Positions 1 through 7,919 of a stretch of DNA of 64,000 nucleotides are shown here, one piece after another. Where the stretch lies: positions 1,736,001 to 1,800,000 of the forward strand of contig NZ_CP053015.1 of assembly GCF_012979535.1 (NCBI RefSeq). Direction: 5' to 3'. The notes below the pieces were generated by a model that ran no database searches, was not told where the DNA came from, and saw only the letters and a list, made by a program, of their open reading frames with translations. The position numbers were made by a program, and so were the translations under genes. This DNA is from Sphingomonas lacunae. Lineage in GTDB: Bacteria; Pseudomonadota; Alphaproteobacteria; Sphingomonadales; Sphingomonadaceae. The stretch's first letter is position 1; every line of letters begins with the position of its first letter.

Positions 1-31
1 CCCTGGCCTGAGCCCGCTTGCACATACGGGA

Positions 32-66
32 AAAGGGCGGCCGTCGCATTTGCGCAGCCGCCCTTT
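32..66 (-). terminator. Intrinsic terminator after glpX
   Basis: Perfect 10-bp inverted repeat (AAAGGGCGGC at 32-41 with its complement at 57-66). Read on the minus strand the stem is followed by TTTTCCC, about 40 bases past the glpX stop. It probably ends the glpX transcript. The plus strand has a weaker T run, so it could also serve a gene left of the window. Confidence 0.7.
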
Positions 67-106
67 CACCATGCAAATTGCTCTATGCTTGCCGGCTTGG
101 CCGTGC

Positions 107-1084
107 TCAGTCCTTCTGGCGGTGCTGGCTCTTGACCCAGCGGACCGTCTGGCTGCTGGCGCGCATCACGATGCTTTCCGTGGTCAGGATACCGCCACGC
201 TTGCGCTTGACGCCTTCTAACAGTGAACCGTCGGTGACGCCGGTGGCGGCGAAGATGACATCGCCCTTGGCCAGTTCCTCGAGGCTGTAGACCTTGTCGA
301 GATCGGTGATGCCCCATTTGCGGGCGCGGGCGCGCTCATCCTCGTTGCGGAAAACCAGGCGTCCTTGGAACTGGCCACCGACGCAGCGCAAGGCAGCGGC
401 CGCGAGCACGCCTTCGGGAGCGCCGCCCTGGCCCATATACATATCGACCGTCGTTTCCGGGTCGGTGGTGGCAATGACGCCTGCCACATCGCCGTCCGGG
501 ATCAGCACGATGCCGCAGCCAAGGCTGCGCAGCTCGCTGATGATCGGCTCGTGACGCGGGCGGTCGAGGACGCAGACGATGATGTCTGACGGCGCCACAC
601 CCTTCGCATTTGCGACGGCGGTGACATTCTCGGTGACGCTCTTGTTGAGGTCGATGATGCCCTCGGGATAGCCGGGGCCGACGGCCAGCTTGTCCATATA
701 GGTGTCCGGCGCATTGAGCAGACCGCCCTCTTCGGCAATCGCCAGCACGGCGAGGGCGTTGGGGCCAGCCTTGGCGGTGATCGTCGTGCCTTCCAGCGGA
801 TCGAGCGCGATGTCGATCTTGGGACCGGTGCCGGGGGCGCTGCCGACCTTTTCGCCGATATAGAGCATCGGCGCTTCGTCACGCTCGCCTTCGCCGATGA
901 CGACGGTCCCGTCCATGGCCAGTTCGTTGAGCGCGGCGCGCATCGCTTCGACGGCAGCGGCGTCGGCGGCCTTCTCATCGCCTCGCCCGATCAGCTTGGA
1001 GGCATTGATGGCGGCGGCTTCGGTCACGCGGACCATTTCAAGCACCAGTACGCGGTCGAGGATTTGACTTGCCTTGGTCGTCAT
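107..1084 (-). CDS. glpX: Fructose-1,6-bisphosphatase class II (GlpX)
   Basis: Hydrolyses fructose 1,6-bisphosphate to fructose 6-phosphate in the cytoplasm, the gluconeogenic step opposite phosphofructokinase. The 325-residue protein is normal length for class II. It carries the family's metal and phosphate signatures: DGTVVIGEGERDEAPML near residue 60, the DPLEGT loop near residue 97, and the GxxPEGVLAAAALRC segment near residue 220. In many alphaproteobacteria glpX follows hom directly. Here hom lies about 1.5 kb upstream on the same strand, separated by a membrane gene and a small plus-strand gene. The start has a GGAAGG-type binding site about 12 bases upstream. Identification is secure; in some bacteria this family also acts on sedoheptulose bisphosphate. 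Confidence 0.96.
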   Translation of the reverse strand: MTTKASQILDRVLVLEMVRVTEAAAINASKLIGRGDEKAADAAAVEAMRAALNELAMDGTVVIGEGERDEAPMLYIGEKVGSAPGTGPKIDIALDPLEGTTITAKAGPNALAVLAIAEEGGLLNAPDTYMDKLAVGPGYPEGIIDLNKSVTENVTAVANAKGVAPSDIIVCVLDRPRHEPIISELRSLGCGIVLIPDGDVAGVIATTDPETTVDMYMGQGGAPEGVLAAAALRCVGGQFQGRLVFRNEDERARARKWGITDLDKVYSLEELAKGDVIFAATGVTDGSLLEGVKRKRGGILTTESIVMRASSQTVRWVKSQHRQKD

Positions 1085-1149
1085 GGTCGCAGATACCTTC
1101 CAGTGGCAGGGTGATCTTTTGGGGGCTCGCTTAGGCGAGGGGATGGCTT

Positions 1150-1626
1150 ATGTCGAGGCGGTCAATGATCGCAACAGGTTACGGCTTTGTAACCATCGCA
1201 ACCATTTCTGCCGGTTTGCCCAATCAGGCCGTCGCACAGCAGGCGGTGACATTGACTGCACCATCCAGCGAGACGCCAGTCGACTATATCGCCAACGCCA
1301 GGCGCTTTGCGCGCATCCGTACCCATGAGGATTGCCGGGCAGAGGCCGCGGCAACCAGCGACATCGTCGTTTGCGGCCGGCAACAGGATGAAGGGCTGCC
1401 CTTGCCAGAGATTTACGGCCCGGTTGCGGGGTCTACCGATGGCGCCGCAGTGGATCCGCGCGGCGAGCCATGCGGCGCTTCGATTTCCGGGCAATGCTAC
1501 TCCGGGGTGGATTTGCCGCAATTGCTGGGTGCGGCGGTGAATGTTGTCGGCCTGATCATCGATCCCGACAGGAATCTGGGCGAGGGGACGCGCGTGCCTG
1601 AACGGTTTCGCGGTGCCAATCGCTAA
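1150..1626 (+). CDS. Secreted protein of unknown function
   Basis: A 158-residue protein with an N-terminal signal peptide (hydrophobic run about residues 10-28, likely cut after AVA-Q). The exported part contains a DIVVCG motif near residue 75, preceded by CRAEA. I have seen this motif in many small secreted sphingomonad proteins of unknown role. Five cysteines (CRAEA, VVCG, GEPCG, GQCYSG region) suggest disulfides. GAGGGG lies seven bases before the ATG. It diverges from glpX and converges on the minus-strand membrane gene, with only three bases between stops. No enzyme motif is visible, and I assign no function. Confidence 0.75.
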   Translation: MSRRSMIATGYGFVTIATISAGLPNQAVAQQAVTLTAPSSETPVDYIANARRFARIRTHEDCRAEAAATSDIVVCGRQQDEGLPLPEIYGPVAGSTDGAAVDPRGEPCGASISGQCYSGVDLPQLLGAAVNVVGLIIDPDRNLGEGTRVPERFRGANR

Positions 1627-1629
1627 GGT

Positions 1630-2463
1630 CTATTCAAAGGCGGTGACGTCAGTATCATTGGCCAGTTCGCGGTAGAGACCACCCGAAACGATCAGGTAAA
1701 GCGCCATCAGTGCCAGCTCGACGAGCATCCAGCCCAATGTGATCACCCGGTCCTGCCAGCCGAAATCATAGGTGCCGACGATCAGGCCGACGCCCGCTGT
1801 GATAAACAGTGCCATCACACCCAGACCGATCAGCTGGAACAGCAGCAGATAGAAAAATATCCGCCATTGCGCCTGTCCGGTCAGCCGCCAGGACCGCGCG
1901 AGGGCAGGGAAGGGGTTGAGGCCGCCGGTCGCCGCCATTGCCGGACCAGCCATGCACAGCCGTGCGTTGAACCAAAGCAATGCCATCGCATTGAGCAGGC
2001 CGATGACCAGCATTGGCAGGGGGCTGATCGAGCCTGATTCTATCGCGGTGGCCACCATCGCCATCATCAGGGCAAACGGCAGGTTGATCGTCACATACAT
2101 GGCAAAGGCGATGATGACCGAAATCAACGCCGCGACAAGGCCATACATGACCTCTCCGATCACGCCATCGCGGGAGGCGGGCAGCACGGCATTCCACCAG
2201 GCAAAGGCCACACCGACATAGGCAATGGAAGAGAAAAGGAAGAGCGAGAGAATGGTCCAGGGCGTTTCCGACGAAGCGGCAAACACGCCCTGATCGGCGA
2301 TCAACGCGAAGAAGGTGCGGAAATTTGATCCGTCGTGGATCGAAAACAGCAGAAAAGGAATGACCAGCGCCAAGCCAAGATAGATGGCGGCAGTCCTCCG
2401 GTCGCCGAACAAGAGAGCCACACCCTGATTCCAGGCGCTGCGCATCGAAATGCCATGCATCAT
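1630..2463 (-). CDS. Multi-pass inner-membrane protein of unknown function
   Basis: A 277-residue protein with about six hydrophobic segments (roughly residues 25-45, 70-90, 100-150, 150-175, 200-235 and 240-262) separated by short polar loops. It has no recognisable catalytic motif. The layout resembles small uncharacterised membrane proteins with glycerophosphoryl diester phosphodiesterase-type membrane domains, but this is only a resemblance. It is read from the same strand as hom, 111 bases downstream, so the two may share a transcript. Two adjacent ATG codons are possible starts; a GAGGG site fits either. Confidence 0.7.
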   Translation of the reverse strand: MMHGISMRSAWNQGVALLFGDRRTAAIYLGLALVIPFLLFSIHDGSNFRTFFALIADQGVFAASSETPWTILSLFLFSSIAYVGVAFAWWNAVLPASRDGVIGEVMYGLVAALISVIIAFAMYVTINLPFALMMAMVATAIESGSISPLPMLVIGLLNAMALLWFNARLCMAGPAMAATGGLNPFPALARSWRLTGQAQWRIFFYLLLFQLIGLGVMALFITAGVGLIVGTYDFGWQDRVITLGWMLVELALMALYLIVSGGLYRELANDTDVTAFE

Positions 2464-2574
2464 TTACCCTCGTATCAGATGGATGGCACCGCTCTGCGAG
2501 CAGTTGGCCACCTTCATCGTCACAACAGGCTATGGCCCACTGGCGACCCGGTCAATCCGGACGAGAGTTGCCTC

Positions 2575-3903
2575 TCACAGATCAAGGATCGGCATCACCA
2601 CCGGATCGCCCAGCAGGTTGGGCGATGCCGTCAACCGGCTGACCGCATCGGCAACAGCGCGCGCCTCCCCTTCATGCGTCACCATGGCGATGAGTGCCGC
2701 GCCATCCTGAGCACCGCGCTGGATGAAGCTTTCAACCGACACGCCGGCATCGCGCATGGCGGTGGCGATTTCTGCCAGCACGCCGGTACGATCGGCAACG
2801 ATCAGCCGGACATAGCTTTTGCCGCTGCGCCCACCCGAGTCCGCCACCGGCAGGGCCTCCAGCGTCTCAACTGCCATCGCAAAGGCCGGTCCATATTCAT
2901 TGCGCGCCACGTCGATGAGGTCGGCCACCACCGCCGAAGCGGTCGGCCCGTCGCCGGCGCCTGCGCCTTCAAAGAACAGGCGCCCGACGAAATTGCCTTC
3001 GGCCACCACCGCGTTGAGCGATCCGGGCACATAACCCAGTGGGTGCTCGGCCGGGACGAGGCAGGGCTGGACGCACTGGTAAAGGCCATCCTCGCCTTGC
3101 TCGGCCATGCCAATCAGCCGGACGCGATAGCCCAGCGTCTCGGCTTCGCGGATGTCGGCTGCAGTGATGGCGCGGATGCCGCGGGTCGTCACATTGCCGA
3201 AATCGAGCCGCGAGCCAAAGCACATGGCCGCAAGGATCGACAGCTTGTGGCCGGCATCGACGCCATCGACATCAAAACTCGGGTCTGCCTCGGCATAGCC
3301 CTTGGCCTGTGCTTCGGTGAGCACATCGGCAAAGTCCCGTCCTTCGGCCTCCATCTTGGTCAGGATGAAATTGCAGGTGCCGTTGAGAATGCCATATACG
3401 CGGGTGATACGATTGGCCGATGCGCCCTCGCGCAGCGCCTTGATGACTGGAATTCCGCCAGCCACCGCCGCCTCGAATTTCAGGGGTATGTCGCTGGAAT
3501 CGGCGATAGTGGCCAGTTCCATGCCATGATGGGCGATCATCGCCTTGTTGGCGGTAACGAACGGCTTGCCGCGCTTCAGCGTGTTGCGAGCCAGGGTCAG
3601 GGCCGGGCCATCGGACCCGCCGATCACTTCGACCACCGCATCCACATCGGCCAGCGCCGCAAGATCGTCCATGTCATCTTCCCAGCGATAGGGGCTGAGG
3701 TCGATGCCGCGATCCTTGTTCCTGTCGCGTGCCGAAACCGCCACCACCTCTATCGGGCGCCCGGCCCGGCGGGTGATGAGGTCGCGATTTTCTTCCAGCA
3801 GGCGAATGACTCCCGCCCCCACCGTCCCCAATCCTGCCACGGCGATTCGCAGCGGCGGCCGTTCACTTGCCGCCTGGTCGTGGATGGTCGCGCTGTTTGG
3901 CAT
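2575..3903 (-). CDS. hom: Homoserine dehydrogenase
   Basis: Reduces aspartate semialdehyde to homoserine with NAD(P)H, leading to threonine, methionine and isoleucine. The 442 residues show three parts: an N-terminal Rossmann domain with GLGTVGAG near residue 24, a central catalytic domain with the NGTCNFILTKM and YAEADPSFDVDG segments (residues about 190-225), and a C-terminal ACT domain (about residues 360-440, starting near VRLIVADRTGVLAEI). The ACT domain suggests feedback control by threonine. GGGGAA sits eight bases before the ATG. The partner enzyme asd is also in this window, 57 kb away and not co-transcribed. Confidence 0.97.
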   Translation of the reverse strand: MPNSATIHDQAASERPPLRIAVAGLGTVGAGVIRLLEENRDLITRRAGRPIEVVAVSARDRNKDRGIDLSPYRWEDDMDDLAALADVDAVVEVIGGSDGPALTLARNTLKRGKPFVTANKAMIAHHGMELATIADSSDIPLKFEAAVAGGIPVIKALREGASANRITRVYGILNGTCNFILTKMEAEGRDFADVLTEAQAKGYAEADPSFDVDGVDAGHKLSILAAMCFGSRLDFGNVTTRGIRAITAADIREAETLGYRVRLIGMAEQGEDGLYQCVQPCLVPAEHPLGYVPGSLNAVVAEGNFVGRLFFEGAGAGDGPTASAVVADLIDVARNEYGPAFAMAVETLEALPVADSGGRSGKSYVRLIVADRTGVLAEIATAMRDAGVSVESFIQRGAQDGAALIAMVTHEGEARAVADAVSRLTASPNLLGDPVVMPILDL

Positions 3904-4016
3904 TGGTCTGATTCCCCGGCGGGCACAGGGCCGGTCAGCCTGGTGCCTTCAATGTGTCGCCGCGCCCCTAGCGGTTCATGCTCGCCAAGTCATCCCGTCT
4001 GGCAACAGTGCGCGGT

Positions 4017-4919
4017 TCAGCGGCGTGGCGTCATGGCCGGTGGCGGTGCGGGCGGTGTCCGGTCACACGCCCCGACAGAGCGGACGACCAGTGCGTAGTC
4101 CGCCACTGTTGTGGCAATGTCCGCGCTGGCCAGGCCGTCAATCGCGTTGCGCGGAAGGCTGGCCGGCAAGCCACAGGCCAGCCGGTACCAGCCCAATGTC
4201 CGCCGAGCCGGCTGCCCCGCCGATTCGTCGACGATCTCGCCAAAGGCGACGCCCCAGCGCGGCGACTGCCCGGGTCGGCGAAGAATGCTGAGGGACACCG
4301 GATTGCCGCTGTCTGTTCCCAGGAAAATCTGCGTTTCACTCTCTCCGGCGATCGTCCCCGGAACATGGAATGCCTGCGCAACACCGGTGATCCGCGGCGG
4401 CACCTCGCCGCGCGCCAGTTCGTTGGCAATCGTTCGAGCGGTCGCGTCACGCCCCGCGTCCCAGGCCAGCTGCGCATTGGGCGCGACCAGCCGTATCTGG
4501 GTCGGCAGGTCGACAGGACGCGCAAATAGCAGCACCCGCTGGCGGTTGAGCCTTGGCGGACGACCATCCGCCTGCCGGGGTACGTCCACCAGATAGGCAA
4601 AGCGACGGGCCACCGGATTGCGCCCATAGATAACGGTGCCGACCTCCGCTTCAACATAGAGGCGCACCAGCTGGGGCGGAACATTGGGCGCCCGCGCCGC
4701 CTCCACTTCGCGCGTGCGGCGGATGGTCGCGTCGATGATGGTCGCCGATTCGACTGCATGATCTGCGACATCGGCATAGCTGCTTGGCGGGGGAATCACG
4801 GGCGCTGACGTGACTGTCCGGCCGCTGGCCACGCTTTGGGCCGTGGCTGGCGCTGTCAGGGCGAGTAACCCGAAAACACTCATTCGAATCAGGGTGACGC
4901 AGGGGAAACCAGCCAACAT
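4017..4919 (-). CDS. Secreted protein of unknown function
   Basis: I place the start at 4919 because GGAGGA lies seven bases upstream; the frame stays open to 5081, but that extension has no export signal at its front. The resulting 300-residue protein begins with a signal peptide ending near TAPATAQ. The mature part is rich in Pro, Arg and Ala and ends in a Pro-rich tail. A motif of the form EVGTVIYGRNPVARRFAYLV near residue 95 suggests a beta-structured domain, but I recognise no family. It diverges from the tonB operon across 250 bases of non-coding sequence. Confidence 0.65.
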   Translation of the reverse strand: MLAGFPCVTLIRMSVFGLLALTAPATAQSVASGRTVTSAPVIPPPSSYADVADHAVESATIIDATIRRTREVEAARAPNVPPQLVRLYVEAEVGTVIYGRNPVARRFAYLVDVPRQADGRPPRLNRQRVLLFARPVDLPTQIRLVAPNAQLAWDAGRDATARTIANELARGEVPPRITGVAQAFHVPGTIAGESETQIFLGTDSGNPVSLSILRRPGQSPRWGVAFGEIVDESAGQPARRTLGWYRLACGLPASLPRNAIDGLASADIATTVADYALVVRSVGACDRTPPAPPPAMTPRR

Positions 4920-5170
4920 CAATATCCTCCGGACCAGACACGCCGCCGTCATATGGGGGGTGGTCATATGCCACGCCACATTTACCGTGGATAAATGGTT
5001 TGCGCCACGCGTAGCGTCGCGATAGTTAGCCGAGTCGAAGCGAAGGCAAGAGAGTTTCGGCCCATTGGGGCCACGGCGCAACCCAATGCTGGAGGGCGGG
5101 TTGCACGGCAGAAATGGAAACCGGGCCGGGTCACAGCAACTGCTAGGTTAGTGAGGAGCGTTGTTTTTGA

Positions 5171-5833
5171 ATGGCATATGGAGATTCAGTCGATCCGAAA
5201 AGTAGGGTGATATCGATCGTACTGGTCGGTACTATCACCTTCTTGCTCGGATGGTTGCTCGTCAGCGGCTTGGCGATTAATGTCGTCAAGAAAGTGGCGG
5301 AAAAGCTGGACGTTATCGATGTGGCCGAGGAAGTCCCGGTCGAAGAGCCGCCGCCTCCCCCGCCGCCGCCGGACCAGCCCCTGCCACCGCCTCCCGTGGT
5401 GGTTCCGCCCAGCCCGCTGCCCAGCGTCAGCACGAACGTGGTGCGCGACACGGTTCCTACGCCGCCGCCGCCACAGCCGCCGACGCCTGTGTACACGCCG
5501 CCTCCGGTTGCCGCTCCGCCGGCCACGCCGGATCGTTCGCGCGCTGCACGCCCTCGTGGTCGTGAAGCCGAATGGGTGACGACCGATGATTATCCGTCGT
5601 CAGCGATTCGCGAAGAAGCCGAAGGTGTCACTGGCACGCGGCTCACCGTCGGGGCTGATGGCCGCGTCACGGGGTGTGAAGTGGTTTCGTCGAGCGGCAA
5701 CGCCGCCCTCGATCAGGCTGCCTGCCGCAACCTTCAGCGTCGCGGCCGGTTCGAGCCCGCGCTTGATCGTGATGGCAACCCGACCGCCACCACCTACAAC
5801 AAGCGTGTGCGTTGGCAGCTGCCAGACAATTGA
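5171..5833 (+). CDS. tonB: TonB-family energy transducer
   Basis: A 220-residue protein with the classic TonB layout: a short cytoplasmic N-terminus, one membrane anchor (about residues 13-37), a periplasmic spacer very rich in proline (residues about 58-125, several runs of five or more Pro), and a C-terminal TonB domain (about 130-220) with WVTTDDYPSSAIREEAEG and TVGADGRVTGCEVVSSSG. It transmits proton-motive force from ExbB/ExbD to outer-membrane TonB-dependent receptors. It is the first gene of a tonB-exbB-exbD-exbD operon. The GAGGAG site is 12 bases before the ATG, rather far, so a TTG codon slightly upstream could be the true start. Confidence 0.93.
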   Translation: MAYGDSVDPKSRVISIVLVGTITFLLGWLLVSGLAINVVKKVAEKLDVIDVAEEVPVEEPPPPPPPPDQPLPPPPVVVPPSPLPSVSTNVVRDTVPTPPPPQPPTPVYTPPPVAAPPATPDRSRAARPRGREAEWVTTDDYPSSAIREEAEGVTGTRLTVGADGRVTGCEVVSSSGNAALDQAACRNLQRRGRFEPALDRDGNPTATTYNKRVRWQLPDN

Positions 5834-5911
5834 TATTCAAGCATCAACCTGCCTCGCGTCGGTGCAAGGACCACGCCAGGGCATTTCAAAGTTCGAGAGG
5901 GAAGTAGCAAC

Positions 5912-6652
5912 ATGATTAACATGACTTTCGCGCAGGCCGCCGGTGGAGCTGGCCAGTATGGTTTCGTCGAAGCGATGAAGCAGGGTGGCCCCGTTGCTTG
6001 GGCAACGCTCGCCATCATGATCCTGATGTTCGTCGGCTCGCTGTACATCCTGTTCACCAAGCTGTTCGAGCAGAACAAGATCATGAAGCAGGGCCGTGAC
6101 ATGGCTGCCACCTTCTGGCGTGCGCCGAGCCTCGCTGAAGGCGCTGCCAAGCTCGAAAAGAACAGTGCCTATCGCCAGATCGTCGAAGACGGCCTGCGCG
6201 CCCAGGCTGACCACGGCAAGCTGAGCGATCCCGTCGAGGCCCATGACTGGATGCACGGCACAATGGAGCGTTCGCAGAACCAGATCAATTCGGTTCTCTC
6301 GGGCGGCCTGTCGTTCCTTGCTACCGTCGGCGCCACTGCTCCGTTCGTTGGTCTGTTCGGCACCGTTTGGGGCATTCTGAACGCCCTGCTCAAGATCGCC
6401 CAGTCGGGTGACCCGTCGATCACCGTCGTTGCCGGCCCGGTCGGTGAAGCCCTTATCATGACCGCCATCGGTCTCGTCGTCGCCGTTCCGGCCGTTATGG
6501 CCTACAACTGGTTGCAGGCCCGCAACAAGCAGATCGCCCGTGACCTTGGCACCTTCGCCAACGACGTTCTCGGCAACATCATGTCGGGTGGTGCGGTTCG
6601 TCCGGCCGTGACCACTGCGGCTCCCGCTGCTGCTCCGGCAAAGAAGGCCTGA
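5912..6652 (+). CDS. exbB: ExbB proton-channel subunit (MotA/TolQ/ExbB family)
   Basis: A 246-residue inner-membrane protein with three membrane segments: one near residues 28-50 and a pair at about 130-160 and 180-205. The conserved family core is visible in ATAPFVGLFGTVWGI and AGPVGEALIMTAIGL. With ExbD it forms the proton-conducting motor that energises TonB. The C-terminus is an Ala/Pro-rich tail ending KKA. It lies 78 bases after tonB. The exbD genes follow after a 154-base gap containing a strong hairpin, which may let ExbB be made in excess over ExbD, in line with the known ExbB5-ExbD2 stoichiometry. Confidence 0.95.
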   Translation: MINMTFAQAAGGAGQYGFVEAMKQGGPVAWATLAIMILMFVGSLYILFTKLFEQNKIMKQGRDMAATFWRAPSLAEGAAKLEKNSAYRQIVEDGLRAQADHGKLSDPVEAHDWMHGTMERSQNQINSVLSGGLSFLATVGATAPFVGLFGTVWGILNALLKIAQSGDPSITVVAGPVGEALIMTAIGLVVAVPAVMAYNWLQARNKQIARDLGTFANDVLGNIMSGGAVRPAVTTAAPAAAPAKKA

Positions 6653-6758
6653 GTCAGGCGGACCATTCCGCCACTGAGCTGAGCGGCGCCGAGATTGCCA
6701 AGGCATTTCGGCGCCGGTTCATCCGGCCAGCAGGCGGTGCTGCCGTTGTAACGATCTC

Positions 6759-6787
6759 GCCAGACAGGGCCTTCGGGCCGGTCTGGC
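6759..6787 (+). other. Hairpin between exbB and exbD
   Basis: GCCAGAC (6759-6765) pairs with GTCTGGC (6781-6787), enclosing GGCC-TTCG-GGCC. This is an 11-bp interrupted stem capped by a UUCG tetraloop. No T run follows, so it is unlikely to be a full terminator. It more likely stabilises the upstream mRNA or marks a processing point between exbB and the exbD pair. Confidence 0.5.
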
Positions 6788-6806
6788 CGGAAACGGGAAT
6801 AAAGAT

Positions 6807-7304
6807 ATGGCAATGAGTGTAGGGGGTGACCCCACCGAAGTGGAGGCAATGTCGGAAATCAACACCACGCCGCTCGTCGACGTGATGCTGGTTCTTCTGA
6901 TCATCTTCCTCATCACAATTCCGGTGGCGCTGAAAACGGTTCCGATCACCCTGCCGGACGTCGCCTTTGAGCCGACGACGACCAAGAAAGAAAATGTCCT
7001 GCTGACGATCCGCGGGAACCCGGCCAATCCCACCCAGTGCGAAGTCTATTGGGGCAATGTCCCGGTGACGTCCGAACAATTGCTGGACCGTGGCCGTTCG
7101 GCTCTCGAAAAGCTGATCGAGGATATTGGCGGACAGGAAAACATCACCGAGGAAAACTTCCCCGAGGTGCACATCCGTGGTGACGTGAACACGCCGTACA
7201 AGTGCATCGGTGGCGCAATTTACACCATGCAGTTCGCCGGCTTCCAGAAGGTCGGGTTCATCTCTGAACCGGCTCCTGGTTCCGCCATTGTCGACCGTCT
7301 GTGA
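6807..7304 (+). CDS. exbD: ExbD-family biopolymer transport protein (first copy)
   Basis: A 165-residue protein with one N-terminal membrane anchor (about residues 22-45) and a periplasmic domain. The anchor carries the family's essential proton-binding Asp in TTPLVDVMLVLL. The periplasmic part is longer than in typical ExbD (about 140 residues) and includes a Cys-containing insertion (QCEVYWG). It acts with ExbB to drive TonB. A second exbD follows 32 bases later; tandem exbD genes are common in sphingomonads and xanthomonads, where the second copy can be specialised. Confidence 0.93.
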   Translation: MAMSVGGDPTEVEAMSEINTTPLVDVMLVLLIIFLITIPVALKTVPITLPDVAFEPTTTKKENVLLTIRGNPANPTQCEVYWGNVPVTSEQLLDRGRSALEKLIEDIGGQENITEENFPEVHIRGDVNTPYKCIGGAIYTMQFAGFQKVGFISEPAPGSAIVDRL

Positions 7305-7336
7305 TCGGCAGCGACGCATAAAGAAAGGATTGTCTC

Positions 7337-7768
7337 ATGGCTATCAGCATGGGAGGCGGTGGGGCTGACGCCCCGATGGGAGACATGAACACGACGCCGC
7401 TGATCGACGTCATGCTCGTTCTGCTCATCATGTTCATTATCACCCTGCCGATCCAGACACACGCGGTGAAGATCGACCTTCCGGTTCCGCCGGAAAACCC
7501 GATTGACGACCCCATCAAGCCGGACGTCAACAAGGTGTTCATCGCCGATTCGGGCGTCATCATGTGGAATGGTGCGCCGGTCAACACGACGCAGCTGGCC
7601 GATTATCTGGAGCGGACCAAGGACATTGAGCCGACTCCGGAACTGCAACTCGAACCGCACCCCAACGCACGTTATGTCATTGTTGACAATGTGCTGGCGG
7701 TGATCAAGCGCAGCGGGGTCTCGGGCCTCGGCTTTGTCGGTAACGAACGCTACGCCCGCGAGTTTTGA
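7337..7768 (+). CDS. exbD: ExbD-family biopolymer transport protein (second copy)
   Basis: A 143-residue ExbD homologue beginning with a Gly-rich stretch, then a membrane anchor containing the critical Asp in TTPLIDVMLVLLIMF (about residue 28). The periplasmic domain ends in the usual SGVSGLGFVGNERY. An AAAGGA site precedes the ATG. It is last in the tonB operon, and a hairpin at 7840-7868 may end transcription. Its core is closer to the standard ExbD length than the first copy. Two ExbD types could serve different TonB proteins or receptors; the sequence alone does not show which. Confidence 0.94.
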   Translation: MAISMGGGGADAPMGDMNTTPLIDVMLVLLIMFIITLPIQTHAVKIDLPVPPENPIDDPIKPDVNKVFIADSGVIMWNGAPVNTTQLADYLERTKDIEPTPELQLEPHPNARYVIVDNVLAVIKRSGVSGLGFVGNERYAREF

Positions 7769-7839
7769 TACGGGAGTCAACTGGCGATTAACCTGTTGGG
7801 TGCCATGGGGCGCTTGATCGGAACTGCCAATGAATTTAG

Positions 7840-7868
7840 GCGGGGCTGCGAGATGATCGCGGCCCCGC
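7840..7868 (+). terminator. Probable terminator after the tonB-exbBD operon
   Basis: GCGGGGC (7840-7846) pairs with GCCCCGC (7862-7868). An inner GCGA/TCGC extends the stem after one mismatch. The downstream TTGCTT is a weak T tract, so termination may be partial, with some read-through into ugd. Confidence 0.5.
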
Positions 7869-7919
7869 TTGCTTATGGGGTCAGGTCAAGGGACCGCTCA
7901 GCAAAAGGGATTACGCGCG

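Noticed and set aside
2335..4098. Long plus-strand open frame over hom
   Set aside because: It is the shadow of homoserine dehydrogenase and its neighbour; the translation is His/Arg-rich with no recognisable domain.
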